From: Pseudarthrobacter psychrotolerans
Lineage (GTDB): Bacteria > Actinomycetota > Actinomycetes > Actinomycetales > Micrococcaceae
Length of the DNA stretch: 64,000 bases
Assembly: GCF_009911795.1 (NCBI RefSeq)
Contig: NZ_CP047898.1
Span: forward strand, 3,286,001 to 3,350,000
Reading direction: 5' to 3'
Made by a program: the position numbers and the translations under genes. This document shows positions 9,788 through 18,169 of the stretch, piece after piece. The notes under the pieces were generated by a model. That model was not told where the DNA came from. It made no database searches and worked only from the letters and a program-made list of their open reading frames with translations. Each line of letters begins with the position of its first letter. Within the stretch, counting starts at the first letter, position 1.

Positions 9788-10811
9788 ATGAAAATTGGAA
9801 TTCTCACCAGCGGCGGCGACTGCCCGGGATTAAACGCCGTTATCCGCGGCGCCGTGTTGAAGGGCATTGCGATCCACGGCCACGAATTTGTGGGTTCCTT
9901 GACGGCTGGCGGGGTGTGGTCGAGGGCGACATCATCGATATTCCACGCATGCTGGTCCGTGGTATCGCCAAGCAGGGTGGCACCATCCTGGGCACCTCCC
10001 GCACCAACCCCTTTGAAAACGGCGGCGGCCCCGAGGTCATCAAGGCCCACATGGACCGCCTCGGCATCGACGCGATCATCGCGATCGGCGGCGAGGGAAC
10101 CTTGGCCGCGGCCAAACGCCTGACCGACGCCGGGTTGAAGATCGTGGGCGTCCCCAAGACCGTGGACAACGACCTCGACGCCACGGACTACACCTTCGGT
10201 TTCGACACTGCGGTGCAGATCGCCACGGAAGCGATCGACCGGCTTCGCACTACCGGAGAATCGCACCACCGCTGCATGATCGCCGAGGTGATGGGCCGCC
10301 ACGTGGGCTGGATCGCATTGCACGCCGGCATGGCGGCCGGCGCCCATGCCATCCTCATTCCGGAGCAGAGCGTCAGCATTGAGCAGATTACCCAGTGGGT
10401 GAAGGAAGCCCACGCCCGCGGCCGCGCACCGCTGGTAGTGGTGGCCGAAGGGTTTGTTCCCGAGCACATGGAATCCCCCACTCCGAGCGCGGGCTGGATA
10501 CCTTTGGCCGTCCCCGGCTCGGTGGGATCGCGGACCAGTTGGCCCCGGAACTGGAAGCCCGGACCGACCTCGAAACCCGGGCCACCATCCTGGGCCATAT
10601 CCAGCGGGGCGGCGTTCCGTCCGCGTTCGACCGCGTCCTGGCAACCCGGCTGGGAATGGCGGCCATCGACTCCGTGGTGGAGGGCTACTGGGGCACAATG
10701 GTTGCCCTGAAGGGCACGGAGATCGAACGCGTGGGCTTCGAGCAGGCCCTGGGCCAGCTGAAGACGGTCCCGCAGAACCGCTACGACGAGGCAGCTGTCC
10801 TGTTCGGCTGA
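9788..10811 (+). CDS. pfkA: 6-phosphofructokinase, interrupted by two apparent frameshifts
   Basis: Three overlapping frames together give a complete 341-aa PfkA if one base is restored near 9895 (a T in TGGGTTCC) and one near 10477 (a C in the C-run after GAAT). Seen are GILTSGGDCPGLNAVIRG, IAIGGEGTLAAAK and PKTVDNDLDATDYTFGFDTA. The Gly in GGEG with the Lys in PKTVDND is the combination found in ATP-using actinobacterial enzymes. It phosphorylates fructose 6-phosphate, feeding the fructose-bisphosphate variant of the RuMP cycle. Both lesions fall in short homopolymers and the rest is perfectly conserved, so sequencing error is likelier than a dead gene. It converges on fba. Confidence 0.85.
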
Positions 10812-10817
10812 TCTTGG

Positions 10818-11837
10818 CTAGAACGTCTTCCCGGCGGAACCGAGCTGCTTGGTTGCCTCGGTGACGCGGGCAGCCATGCCGGCCTCGGCGGAGGCACCCC
10901 AGACGCGGGGGTCGTAGAGCTTCTTGTTGCCCACTTCGCCGTCGATCTTCAGGACGCCGTCGTAGTTCTTGAGCATGTGGTCAACCACCGGACGCGTGAA
11001 GGCGTACTGGGTATCGGTGTCGATGTTCATCTTGATCACGCCGTAGGAAACGGCGTCGGCGATCTCCTGGTCGCTGGAGCCCGAACCGCCGTGGAACACG
11101 AGGTCGAACGGGTTCTCCTTGCCAAGCTTCGCCCCCACCTGCGCCTGGATCTGCTTGAGCAGCTCCGGGCGCAGCTTCACACCGCCCGGCTTGTACACAC
11201 CGTGCACGTTGCCGAAAGTCAGGGCAGTAATGTAACGGCCGTTCTCGCCGGCGCCGAGGGCTTCAATGGTGGCCAGGGCATCCTCGACCGTGGTGTACAG
11301 CTTGTCGTTGATGGCGTTTTCGACGCCGTCTTCCTCGCCGCCCACGATGCCGATTTCAACTTCGAGGATCATCTTCGCGGCGGCAGTGCGCTCCAGAAGT
11401 TCCCGGGCGGTGCGCAGGTTCTCGTTCAGCGGCTCGTGCGAACCGTCCCACATGTGCGAGTTGAAAATCGGGTTGCGGCCGGCCTTGACCTCGGCCTCCG
11501 AAGCTGCCAGCAACGGCAGGACAAAACCGTCCAGCTTGTCCTTGGGGCAGTGGTCGGTAAGCAGCGCGATGTTGACACCGTAGTTCTTGGCCACTTCACG
11601 GGCGAACGCGGCGAACCCTAGCGAACCGGCCACCATGTCCTTGGTGGAGGCGCCGGACCAGTACGCGGCACCGCCGGTGGATACCTGGATGATGCCGTCG
11701 GACTTCGCCTCGACGAACCCGCGCAGCGCGGCGTTCAGCGTCTGCGAGGAGGTGACGTTAACGGCCGGGAATGCATAGCCACCGGCCTTGGCACGGTCAA
11801 TCATCTCGGAGTAGATCTCTGGGGTTGCAATGGGCAT
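10818..11837 (-). CDS. fba: Class II fructose-bisphosphate aldolase
   Basis: 339 aa, the usual class IIA length. Zinc and active-site segments are ALLTDHCPKDKL, MILEVEIGIVGGEEDGVEN, ALTFGNVHGVYKPG and LVFHGGSGSSDQEI. It cleaves fructose 1,6-bisphosphate to dihydroxyacetone phosphate and glyceraldehyde 3-phosphate, the cleavage step of the RuMP cycle. It is the last gene of the minus-strand tkt-tal-rpe-rpiB-fba run and is separated from rpiB by a 156-bp gap with a strong inverted repeat, so its expression may be set separately. Its stop lies 7 bp from the convergent pfkA stop. Confidence 0.96.
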   Translation of the reverse strand: MPIATPEIYSEMIDRAKAGGYAFPAVNVTSSQTLNAALRGFVEAKSDGIIQVSTGGAAYWSGASTKDMVAGSLGFAAFAREVAKNYGVNIALLTDHCPKDKLDGFVLPLLAASEAEVKAGRNPIFNSHMWDGSHEPLNENLRTARELLERTAAAKMILEVEIGIVGGEEDGVENAINDKLYTTVEDALATIEALGAGENGRYITALTFGNVHGVYKPGGVKLRPELLKQIQAQVGAKLGKENPFDLVFHGGSGSSDQEIADAVSYGVIKMNIDTDTQYAFTRPVVDHMLKNYDGVLKIDGEVGNKKLYDPRVWGASAEAGMAARVTEATKQLGSAGKTF

Positions 11838-11893
11838 GGTGACTCCTATGCTGAGTTTCGTCTGCGCCCTTCCCCTCTTGGTCCAGGCGTTCT

Positions 11894-11943
11894 CCGCCTT
11901 CCGGTTGAGTTCAAACAGTAAGGCGGCTTAAACCGGAAGGCGG
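11894..11943 (-). repeat. 13-bp inverted repeat between rpiB and fba
   Basis: CCGCCTTCCGGTT and its exact complement AACCGGAAGGCGG are separated by 24 bp. It lies in the 156-bp gap between the rpiB stop and the fba start. It may be an operator, an attenuator or an RNA stem that uncouples fba from the upstream genes. The long loop and lack of a U-tract argue against a simple terminator. Confidence 0.55.
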
Positions 11944-11993
11944 CTACGTCACAGCCCCGCCGCACGGGACGGAGCTATGACGCAGCCGGGGTT

Positions 11994-12467
11994 TTATTCG
12001 GCAATTTCGCCGGTGGCTTCATAGGTGGCGATTTTGCCGATGCGGCGCTCGTGGCGCTCGGCCTTGCTAAATGGTTCCGCCAGGAATGCCTCGATCAGTT
12101 CGGTGGCCTCCTTAACCGTGTGCTGGCGCCCGCCCACGGCCACCACGTTGGCGTCGTTGTGTTCGCGGGCCAGCTTGGCCGTGTCCAGGTTCCAGGCCAA
12201 GGCCGCGCGCACGCCTTTGACCTTATTCGCGGCGATCTGCTCGCCGTTGCCCGATCCGCCCAGCACTATCCCGAGGGCGTCCACGCCAGCGGCCTGGTCG
12301 GCCGCGACGGCGGACGCCGCTTTGATGCAAAATTCCGGGTAATCGTCCTCGGCGTCATAGGCCGCAGGCCCGTGGTCCACCATCTCGTAGCCGTTGGCAG
12401 ACAGTGCGGTGATGAGGTGGGAGCTGAGCTCCATGCCGGCGTGGTCGGTTGCGATATGAACGCGCAT
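11994..12467 (-). CDS. rpiB: Ribose-5-phosphate isomerase B
   Basis: 157 aa from ATG 12467. ATDHAGMEL opens the sugar-phosphate fold, and LGGSGNGEQIAANKVKG carries the glutamate used by actinobacterial RpiB in place of the enterobacterial cysteine. HNDANVVAVGGR is also typical. It interconverts ribose 5-phosphate and ribulose 5-phosphate, the formaldehyde acceptor for HxlA. It starts 10 bp after rpe ends, with GAAGGA upstream, so the two are co-transcribed. Confidence 0.95.
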   Translation of the reverse strand: MRVHIATDHAGMELSSHLITALSANGYEMVDHGPAAYDAEDDYPEFCIKAASAVAADQAAGVDALGIVLGGSGNGEQIAANKVKGVRAALAWNLDTAKLAREHNDANVVAVGGRQHTVKEATELIEAFLAEPFSKAERHERRIGKIATYEATGEIAE

Positions 12468-12477
12468 GAGTGGTCCT

Positions 12478-13197
12478 TCAGGCTGGTTGGTGTGCGGTGT
12501 GGTTGGGGTGCAGTGATGTTGAGGTGAAGGCGAGCTGGCCGTTCGCGCGCAGCGACTCGATGGCGTCCGCAGGCGACGGCTTTCCGTACACGGCGGATCC
12601 GGCCACAAAGACGTTGGCACCGGCCTCCGCGGCGCGGGTGATGGTTTCCTCCGTAATGCCGCCGTCGACCTGGACGGCCACGTTCACCCCCGAACCCTCG
12701 ACCGCCGCGCGGGCACGGCGGATCTTGGGCAACATGACATCCAGGAATGCCTGGCCGCCAAAGCCCGGCTCCACCGTCATGATCAACAGCATGTCCAGTT
12801 CGGGGAGCATGTCCAGGTACGGTTCCACCGGGGTGGCCGGGCGGAGTGCCATGCCTGCTTTAGCCCCGCGAGCGCGAAGTTCCCGGGCGAGCTTGATGGG
12901 GGCCCCGGACGCCTCGACGTGGAATGTCACCGAGCTCAGGCCGGCGTCGGCGAACTGTGGCGCCCAGCGGTCCACGTTGGAAATCATCAGGTGGGCGTCC
13001 AACGGCACGGGGCTGACCTTTTGCAGCCGTTCCACAACAGGCAGGCCAATGGTCAGATTCGGCACGAAGTGGTTGTCCATGACATCCACGTGCACGGCAT
13101 CGGCGTTGCTGATGCGGGCCAGTTCGGCCTCGAGGTTGACGAAGTCGGCCGAGAGGATGCTGGGGTTGATGCAGCACTTCAAAGGTGATGCGGACAT
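12478..13197 (-). CDS. rpe: Ribulose-phosphate 3-epimerase
   Basis: 239 aa from ATG 13197 behind GAAAGGCAG; longer in-frame starts give unrelated Pro/Ser-rich sequence. The TIM-barrel metal and phosphate sites are visible: [42 protein letters not shown] and QVDGGI. It interconverts xylulose 5-phosphate and ribulose 5-phosphate, closing the acceptor-regeneration part of the RuMP cycle. It lies 37 bp downstream of tal. Confidence 0.96.
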   Translation of the reverse strand: MSASPLKCCINPSILSADFVNLEAELARISNADAVHVDVMDNHFVPNLTIGLPVVERLQKVSPVPLDAHLMISNVDRWAPQFADAGLSSVTFHVEASGAPIKLARELRARGAKAGMALRPATPVEPYLDMLPELDMLLIMTVEPGFGGQAFLDVMLPKIRRARAAVEGSGVNVAVQVDGGITEETITRAAEAGANVFVAGSAVYGKPSPADAIESLRANGQLAFTSTSLHPNHTAHQPA

Positions 13198-13234
13198 GGT
13201 GTCTGCCTTTCGGTAGCGGTCAGAGCTCGGTGGG

Positions 13235-14356
13235 TCAGGATGCTTTCCGGGCGGTGGCGAGGGCGCCTTCGACGTCGGCCAGCAGTTCCTTCCAGCTGGT
13301 GACAAACTTCTCCAGGCCTTCTGATTCGAGGAGTGCGACGACCTCGTTGTAGGAAATGCCCAGGGCGTCCAGTGCGTACAGCACGGCCTTGGACTCGGCG
13401 TAGGTGCCGGAGATCGTGTCACCGGTGACGACGCCGTGGTCGAAGGTGGCGTCGAGGGTCTTCTCCGGCATGGTGTTTACGACGCCGGGCGCTGCCAGTT
13501 CGGTGACGTACAGGGTGTCGGGGTAGGCCGGGTCCTTGACGCCGGTGGAGGCCCACAGGGGACGCTGCGGGAGCGCGCCGGCTGCGGCCAGGACCGCCCA
13601 GCGCTCGGTGGAGAAGAGCTCTTCGTAGACCTGGTAGGCCAGGCGTGCGTTGGCCACGCCGGCCTTGCCCTTGAGCGCCTTGGCTTCGTCGGTGCCCAGC
13701 GCGTCGAGGCGCTTGTCGATCTCGCTGTCCACACGGGAGACGAAGAACGATGCCACCGAGTGGATCCTGGACAGGTCGTGGCCGTTCTCCTTGGCCTGCT
13801 CAAGGCCGGACTGGAAGGCGTTGATGACCGCGCGGTAGCGCTCCAGGGAGAAGATCAGGGTCACGTTGACGCTGATGCCTTCGCCCAGGGTTGCAGTGAT
13901 GGCCGCGAGGCCTTCGAGCGTTGCCGGGATCTTGATGAGGACGTTGTCCTTGTCGACCTTCTTGTACAGGTTCTTGGCCTCAATGACGGTGCCTTCGGTG
14001 TCCCAGGCCAGACGGGGGTCGACTTCGATGGAGACTCGGCCGTCAACGCCGTTAGTGGCGGCGGCAACCGGGGCGAAGAGGTCGCAGGCGTCGGCGACGT
14101 CGGTGGTGGTGATCTCGAAGATGGTCTCCTCGACGCCGGCGCCCTGCGCGGCAAGTTCGGCGATCTTTGCATCGTAGTCAGTGCCGGAAGTGATCGCGGC
14201 CTGGAAGATGGACGGGTTGGTGGTCACGCCGACGACGTTCTTTTCGTCGATGAGCTTCTGCAGGCTGCCGCTGGCGAGCCGCTCGCGGGAAAGGTCGTCC
14301 AGCCAGATGGACACACCGGCGTCGGACAGCTGTGCGGTGGGTGTTGCGTTGGTCAT
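13235..14356 (-). CDS. tal: Transaldolase
   Basis: 373 aa, as in other actinobacterial transaldolases. Segments are [25 protein letters not shown], the Schiff-base lysine in [22 protein letters not shown], and [16 protein letters not shown]. It transfers dihydroxyacetone units between sugar phosphates. Transaldolase inside this operon indicates the TA variant of the RuMP rearrangement phase rather than sedoheptulose bisphosphatase. It follows tkt after 105 bp. Confidence 0.96.
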   Translation of the reverse strand: MTNATPTAQLSDAGVSIWLDDLSRERLASGSLQKLIDEKNVVGVTTNPSIFQAAITSGTDYDAKIAELAAQGAGVEETIFEITTTDVADACDLFAPVAAATNGVDGRVSIEVDPRLAWDTEGTVIEAKNLYKKVDKDNVLIKIPATLEGLAAITATLGEGISVNVTLIFSLERYRAVINAFQSGLEQAKENGHDLSRIHSVASFFVSRVDSEIDKRLDALGTDEAKALKGKAGVANARLAYQVYEELFSTERWAVLAAAGALPQRPLWASTGVKDPAYPDTLYVTELAAPGVVNTMPEKTLDATFDHGVVTGDTISGTYAESKAVLYALDALGISYNEVVALLESEGLEKFVTSWKELLADVEGALATARKAS

Positions 14357-14461
14357 GGCTTCTGCTTCTTCCTTCGAAAATGATGAACAGTTGAGCGCCG
14401 GCGCCGCGGGACGCCCCCCATGAGGCCGTCCCGCGGCGCCGGCCGCAATGCAGTTGAGCGG

Positions 14462-16615
14462 TTAGCTGCGGGCCGCGGCGAGGGAGTCCTTGGCAGCCGC
14501 GGCAACAGCCTCCGCGGTAATGCCGAACTCCTGGAAAAGGCGCTTGTAGTCTGCCGAAGCACCGTAGTGCTCGAGCGAGATGGAACGGCCGGCGTCGCCG
14601 ACGAATTCCCTCCAGCCCAGGGCCAGGCCGGCCTCCACGGAAACCCGGGCCTTGACGGCGGCGGGCAGCACGGACTCGCGGTAAGCGGCGTCCTGCTTGT
14701 TGAACCACTCAACGCACGGCATGGAGATGACGCGGGCGGCGATGCCTTCGGCCTGGAGGGCTTCGCGGGCCTGGACGGCCAACTGCACCTCGGAGCCGGT
14801 GGCGATCAGGAGCACCTGGGCCGGGACGGTAGCGCCGTCCTTGGATGCCTCGGCCAGCACGTAGCCGCCCTTGGCCACCTCGGCAGGGGAAGCAAAGGTG
14901 TCGCCCTCGGCCGCGCCCTCGCTGCGGGCGAAGGTGGGAACGTTCTGACGGGTCAGGATGATGCCTGCCGGGTTCTCGTGGTTCTCCAGCATGGTCTTCC
15001 ACGCTATGCCCACCTCGTTCGCGTCGCCGGGACGGACAACGTCCAGGCCCACGATGGCGCGCAGGGTAGCGAGCTGTTCCACCGGCTGGTGGGTGGGGCC
15101 GTCCTCACCGAGGCCGATGGAGTCGTGGGACCACACGTAGATGGACGGGACGCCCATGAGTGCGGAGAGGCGGATGGCGGGGCGCTGGTAGTCGCTGAAG
15201 ATCAGGAACGTGCCGGAAAAAGCGCGGGTCCGGCCGTGCAGCGAGATGCCGTTCACGATCGACGCCGCGGCGTGCTCACGGATGCCGAAGTGCAGGACGC
15301 GGCCGTACGGGTTACCCTTCCACGCATCGGTGGAGCGGGAGGCCGGGATGAACGACGCCGATCCCTCGATGGTGGTGTTGTTGGACTCGGCGAGGTCAGC
15401 CGAACCGCCCCACAGTTCGGGCATGACCGGGCCCAGCGCGTTCAGGACCTTGCCCGACGCTGCCCGGGTGGAGACATCCTTGCCTGCTTCGAAGACCGGC
15501 AGGACTGCATCGAGTCCGGCGGGAAGCTTCTTGGCTTCGATCCGCTCCAACAAAGCAGCGCCCTCAGGGTTAGCCGACTGCCACGCCTCGAACGAGGAAT
15601 CCCATTCGCTGCGGGCAGCCGCACCGCGGTCGACGACTGCACGGGCGTGGGCCAGGACATCCTGGTCCACGTCGAAGGACTTGGCCGGATCGAAGCCGAG
15701 AACCTCCTTGAGGCCTGCCACTTCATCTGCGCCCAAGGCGGAACCGTGGATCTTGCCGGTGTTCTGCTTCTTGGGTGCCGGGTAGCCGATGATGGTGCGC
15801 AGCGAAATGATGGAGGGCTTGGACGTCTCGGCCTTCGCGGCGAGCAACGCGGAGTACAGCTCCTGGACGTCTTCGACGTATTCGCCCGTCTCGGTCCAGT
15901 CCACGCGCTGGGTGTGCCAGCCGTAGGCCTCGTAACGCTTCAGGACATCTTCGGTGAAGGAGATGTCGGTGTCGTCCTCAATGGAGATGTGGTTCTCGTC
16001 GTAGATCACTACGAGGTTGCCCAGTTCCTGGTGCCCGGCCAGGGAGGAAGCCTCGGAGGTCACGCCTTCCTGGATGTCGCCGTCGGAGGCGATGACCCAG
16101 ATGGTGTGGTCAAACGGGGACGTGCCCTCGGCGGCGTCGGCGTCGAACAGGCCGCGCATCCGGCGCTGTGAGTAGGCGAAGCCCACCGAGGAGGCAAGGC
16201 CCTGGCCCAGCGGGCCGGTGGTGATTTCGACGCCGGCGGTGTGCTTGTACTCCGGGTGGCCCGGCGTCAGGGAATCCCAGGTGCGCAGCGCCTTAAGGTC
16301 GTCCAGTTCCAGGCCGTAGCCGGACAGGAACAGCTGGATGTACAGGGTCAGCGAGGAGTGGCCGGGTGAGAGGATGAAACGGTCCCGTCCCAGCCAGTCC
16401 GGGTCACGGGGGGCGTGGCGCATCAGCTTCTGGAAGAGGAGGTAGGCGGCCGGTGCGAGGCTCATGGCCGTGCCGGGGTGGCCGTTGCCGACCTTCTCGA
16501 CGGCATCCGCGGCCAAAACACGGGCTGTGTCCACGGCGCGCTCGTCCGCGGGCGTCCAGTCGAGTGTTGCTGAATTTGTAGTGCTGGAGGGCATCACATT
16601 TGTTGTCGGGTTCAC
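14462..16615 (-). CDS. tkt: Transketolase
   Basis: 717 aa from GTG 16615, which follows AAAAAGGA. Thiamine-diphosphate sites are visible: GHPGTAMSLAPAAYLLF, the metal-binding ASDGDIQEGVTSEA, GLGEDGPTHQPVEQ and IREHAAASI. It exchanges two-carbon units in the RuMP and pentose phosphate pathways. It heads the tkt-tal-rpe-rpiB-fba run. An in-frame ATG 22 codons upstream (16681) opens a short extension MDINQKTSVRPLQ that resembles one upstream of hxlB; the GTG is chosen because transketolase homology begins after it, but the longer form cannot be excluded. Confidence 0.95.
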   Translation of the reverse strand: MNPTTNVMPSSTTNSATLDWTPADERAVDTARVLAADAVEKVGNGHPGTAMSLAPAAYLLFQKLMRHAPRDPDWLGRDRFILSPGHSSLTLYIQLFLSGYGLELDDLKALRTWDSLTPGHPEYKHTAGVEITTGPLGQGLASSVGFAYSQRRMRGLFDADAAEGTSPFDHTIWVIASDGDIQEGVTSEASSLAGHQELGNLVVIYDENHISIEDDTDISFTEDVLKRYEAYGWHTQRVDWTETGEYVEDVQELYSALLAAKAETSKPSIISLRTIIGYPAPKKQNTGKIHGSALGADEVAGLKEVLGFDPAKSFDVDQDVLAHARAVVDRGAAARSEWDSSFEAWQSANPEGAALLERIEAKKLPAGLDAVLPVFEAGKDVSTRAASGKVLNALGPVMPELWGGSADLAESNNTTIEGSASFIPASRSTDAWKGNPYGRVLHFGIREHAAASIVNGISLHGRTRAFSGTFLIFSDYQRPAIRLSALMGVPSIYVWSHDSIGLGEDGPTHQPVEQLATLRAIVGLDVVRPGDANEVGIAWKTMLENHENPAGIILTRQNVPTFARSEGAAEGDTFASPAEVAKGGYVLAEASKDGATVPAQVLLIATGSEVQLAVQAREALQAEGIAARVISMPCVEWFNKQDAAYRESVLPAAVKARVSVEAGLALGWREFVGDAGRSISLEHYGASADYKRLFQEFGITAEAVAAAAKDSLAAARS

Positions 16616-16639
16616 GGTATGTCCTTTTTGAATCTGGTC

Positions 16640-16735
16640 GGCCTGTAGCGGTCGGACGGATGTTTTCTGGTTGATATCCATGATCGCGAACCAAATGGGC
16701 GGGGGTAACACTGTTTTCTGACGGTTCTTACTACC
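16640..16735 (-). promoter_or_regulatory. Conserved leader upstream of tkt, shared with hxlB
   Basis: About 95 bp upstream of tkt closely resemble the region upstream of hxlB (26760-26860). A 32-base stretch (16697-16728 here, 26821-26852 there) is identical, ending TTACCCCCGCCC on the coding strand and containing the palindrome AACAGTGTT. A second conserved piece includes the ATG and TCAACCAGAAA. It probably holds a common promoter or regulator site and leader of the two RuMP operons. Confidence 0.75.
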
Positions 16736-16778
16736 CTTTTGGGTTGGGTGGACGGTGCCGTCCCGGTATGCTGTCCGG

Positions 16779-18086
16779 ATGAGCGCAGCCCCCGACCCAT
16801 CCCTGAAGGAATCCTCCATGCCCCTTCCAGACCTGCCCTGGCCGCTTTTGCAGAGCGTGGCTGCCGTGGCCGATGCCCCCCTCGCCCAGATAGCGGAGCG
16901 ACTGCGTGAGGCCACGCTCCCCTATATGGAGAGCAGTGCGCTGGTCATCTTCACCGAAGACTGCACGGGGCGGCCGCAGAAGAAGGCAGGCGCCGAAGAG
17001 ATCATTTCCCGGGCCTCCATCGCCGAGCTGGACACGATTCGCGCTACCCTTTCGGATGAGACACCTTGGTTCGGGGAAGCCGGACTCGCCGGCCGGCCCC
17101 GCCAGGTGCTCGCCCTGAAGCACGCCTCCAGCAATGCCCTTCTGGTCCTCACGGATCCTCAGCCTGCCGATCCGGGACACAATGCCGGGCTGGACCTGGT
17201 GACGTATCTTTGGCACCTTACTGCGCGGCGGATCCGGGAGAAAGTGGCCGATGCGCCGCCGTCGTACCTGCTGGAATCGCGGGCGGCTTCCGCTGAACGC
17301 CTCCGCGTGACGGCGGAACTGACCGATCTGCACTCCACCACCCTGGAGACCGTCCTGGCTGCCTTGCGTTCATCTTCCTTGGACGATGCACTAGCCCGCT
17401 CAACCGTCACCGACCTCACCGCCAAGGCCCTCATCGGGCTCCGCACCCACAGTGACCGCACAACGGACCTGGTGAAAGAGCCCGTCGCCAAGGCCTTCGA
17501 ACGCCTGCGGGAGGACCTGCGACCGCTCACCCGCTACAGCGGCATCGAGATCGAATTTATCGAACCGCCGCTGAATGGAAGGGCCCTGCCCGGCGAAGTT
17601 GCCCACGCGGCACGGGCCATCGTCCGCGGACTGGTGCTGGCCATGACGGAACAACCGGACGTCAGCAGGGTACGGACGCAGTGGGACTGCGACGGCGAAA
17701 ACCTGCTGATCAACGTACGCGACGACGGCCGCGGTGCACTCGCCGCCGACGCTCCGAGCATCGCCCGCCTGGACCGCCGGGTCCAGGCGCTCACCGGTAC
17801 ACTGCGGATCGACGTGATGCCAGGCTGGGGTGCGGACGTGTTCGTCACGCTCCCCCTGGACCTGCCGGCACGCCCGGCCGGGGATGTCGCCGGATGGAAC
17901 CTTGCCGCCCGGGAGCTCGAGGTGCTCGAGCACCTAGTCGCCGGACACCGCAACCGGACCATCGCCACAACGCTGGGCATCAGCGAGAATACGGTCAAGT
18001 TCCATGTGCGGAACCTGTTCAGGAAGCTCGACGTCGGCTCACGCACCGAGGCCATCGCCCTGGCACACAGCCACGGGCTCCGGTGA
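16779..18086 (+). CDS. LuxR-type transcriptional regulator
   Basis: 435 aa, divergent from tkt. The N-terminal half looks like a GAF-type sensor region. The middle carries a degenerate kinase-like ATPase fold (VRDDGRGALAADAPS, GTLRIDVMPGWGADVFVTLPL) without a recognisable phospho-histidine box. The C-terminus is a LuxR helix-turn-helix (ARELEVLEHLVAGHRNRTIATTL, SENTVKFHVRNLFRKL). This is a one-protein kinase-like/LuxR layout. ATG 16779 would be leaderless behind TTGGGT-N17-TATGCT; ATG 16818 behind AAGGAATCC is the alternative. Its place beside the shared tkt/hxlB leader makes it the best candidate regulator of the RuMP genes. Confidence 0.82.
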   Translation: MSAAPDPSLKESSMPLPDLPWPLLQSVAAVADAPLAQIAERLREATLPYMESSALVIFTEDCTGRPQKKAGAEEIISRASIAELDTIRATLSDETPWFGEAGLAGRPRQVLALKHASSNALLVLTDPQPADPGHNAGLDLVTYLWHLTARRIREKVADAPPSYLLESRAASAERLRVTAELTDLHSTTLETVLAALRSSSLDDALARSTVTDLTAKALIGLRTHSDRTTDLVKEPVAKAFERLREDLRPLTRYSGIEIEFIEPPLNGRALPGEVAHAARAIVRGLVLAMTEQPDVSRVRTQWDCDGENLLINVRDDGRGALAADAPSIARLDRRVQALTGTLRIDVMPGWGADVFVTLPLDLPARPAGDVAGWNLAARELEVLEHLVAGHRNRTIATTLGISENTVKFHVRNLFRKLDVGSRTEAIALAHSHGLR

Positions 18087-18126
18087 CCCGTGTAGGAACC
18101 CCGCTGACCGGCCCCCGCAAAGAAGG

Positions 18127-18157
18127 ACGGCCCCGCCTCCCTTCGGAGCGGGGCCGT
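18127..18157. terminator. Bidirectional terminator hairpin
   Basis: ACGGCCCCGC and GCGGGGCCGT form a perfect 10-bp stem over an 11-base loop, between the stops of the convergent LuxR regulator and formate dehydrogenase genes. Confidence 0.8.
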
Positions 18158-18169
18158 TGTGCTGCCTGA

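Noticed and set aside
9788..10811. Programmed frameshifting in pfkA
   Set aside because: No slippery heptamer plus stem is evident. The shifts lie at simple short runs and the same type of loss recurs in seven other genes, so sequence error is simpler.
14420..16171. A 583-codon open frame opposite tkt
   Set aside because: It is antisense to a fully conserved transketolase; the composition (Gly/Val/Asp-rich) is that of an antisense shadow and it has no start context.
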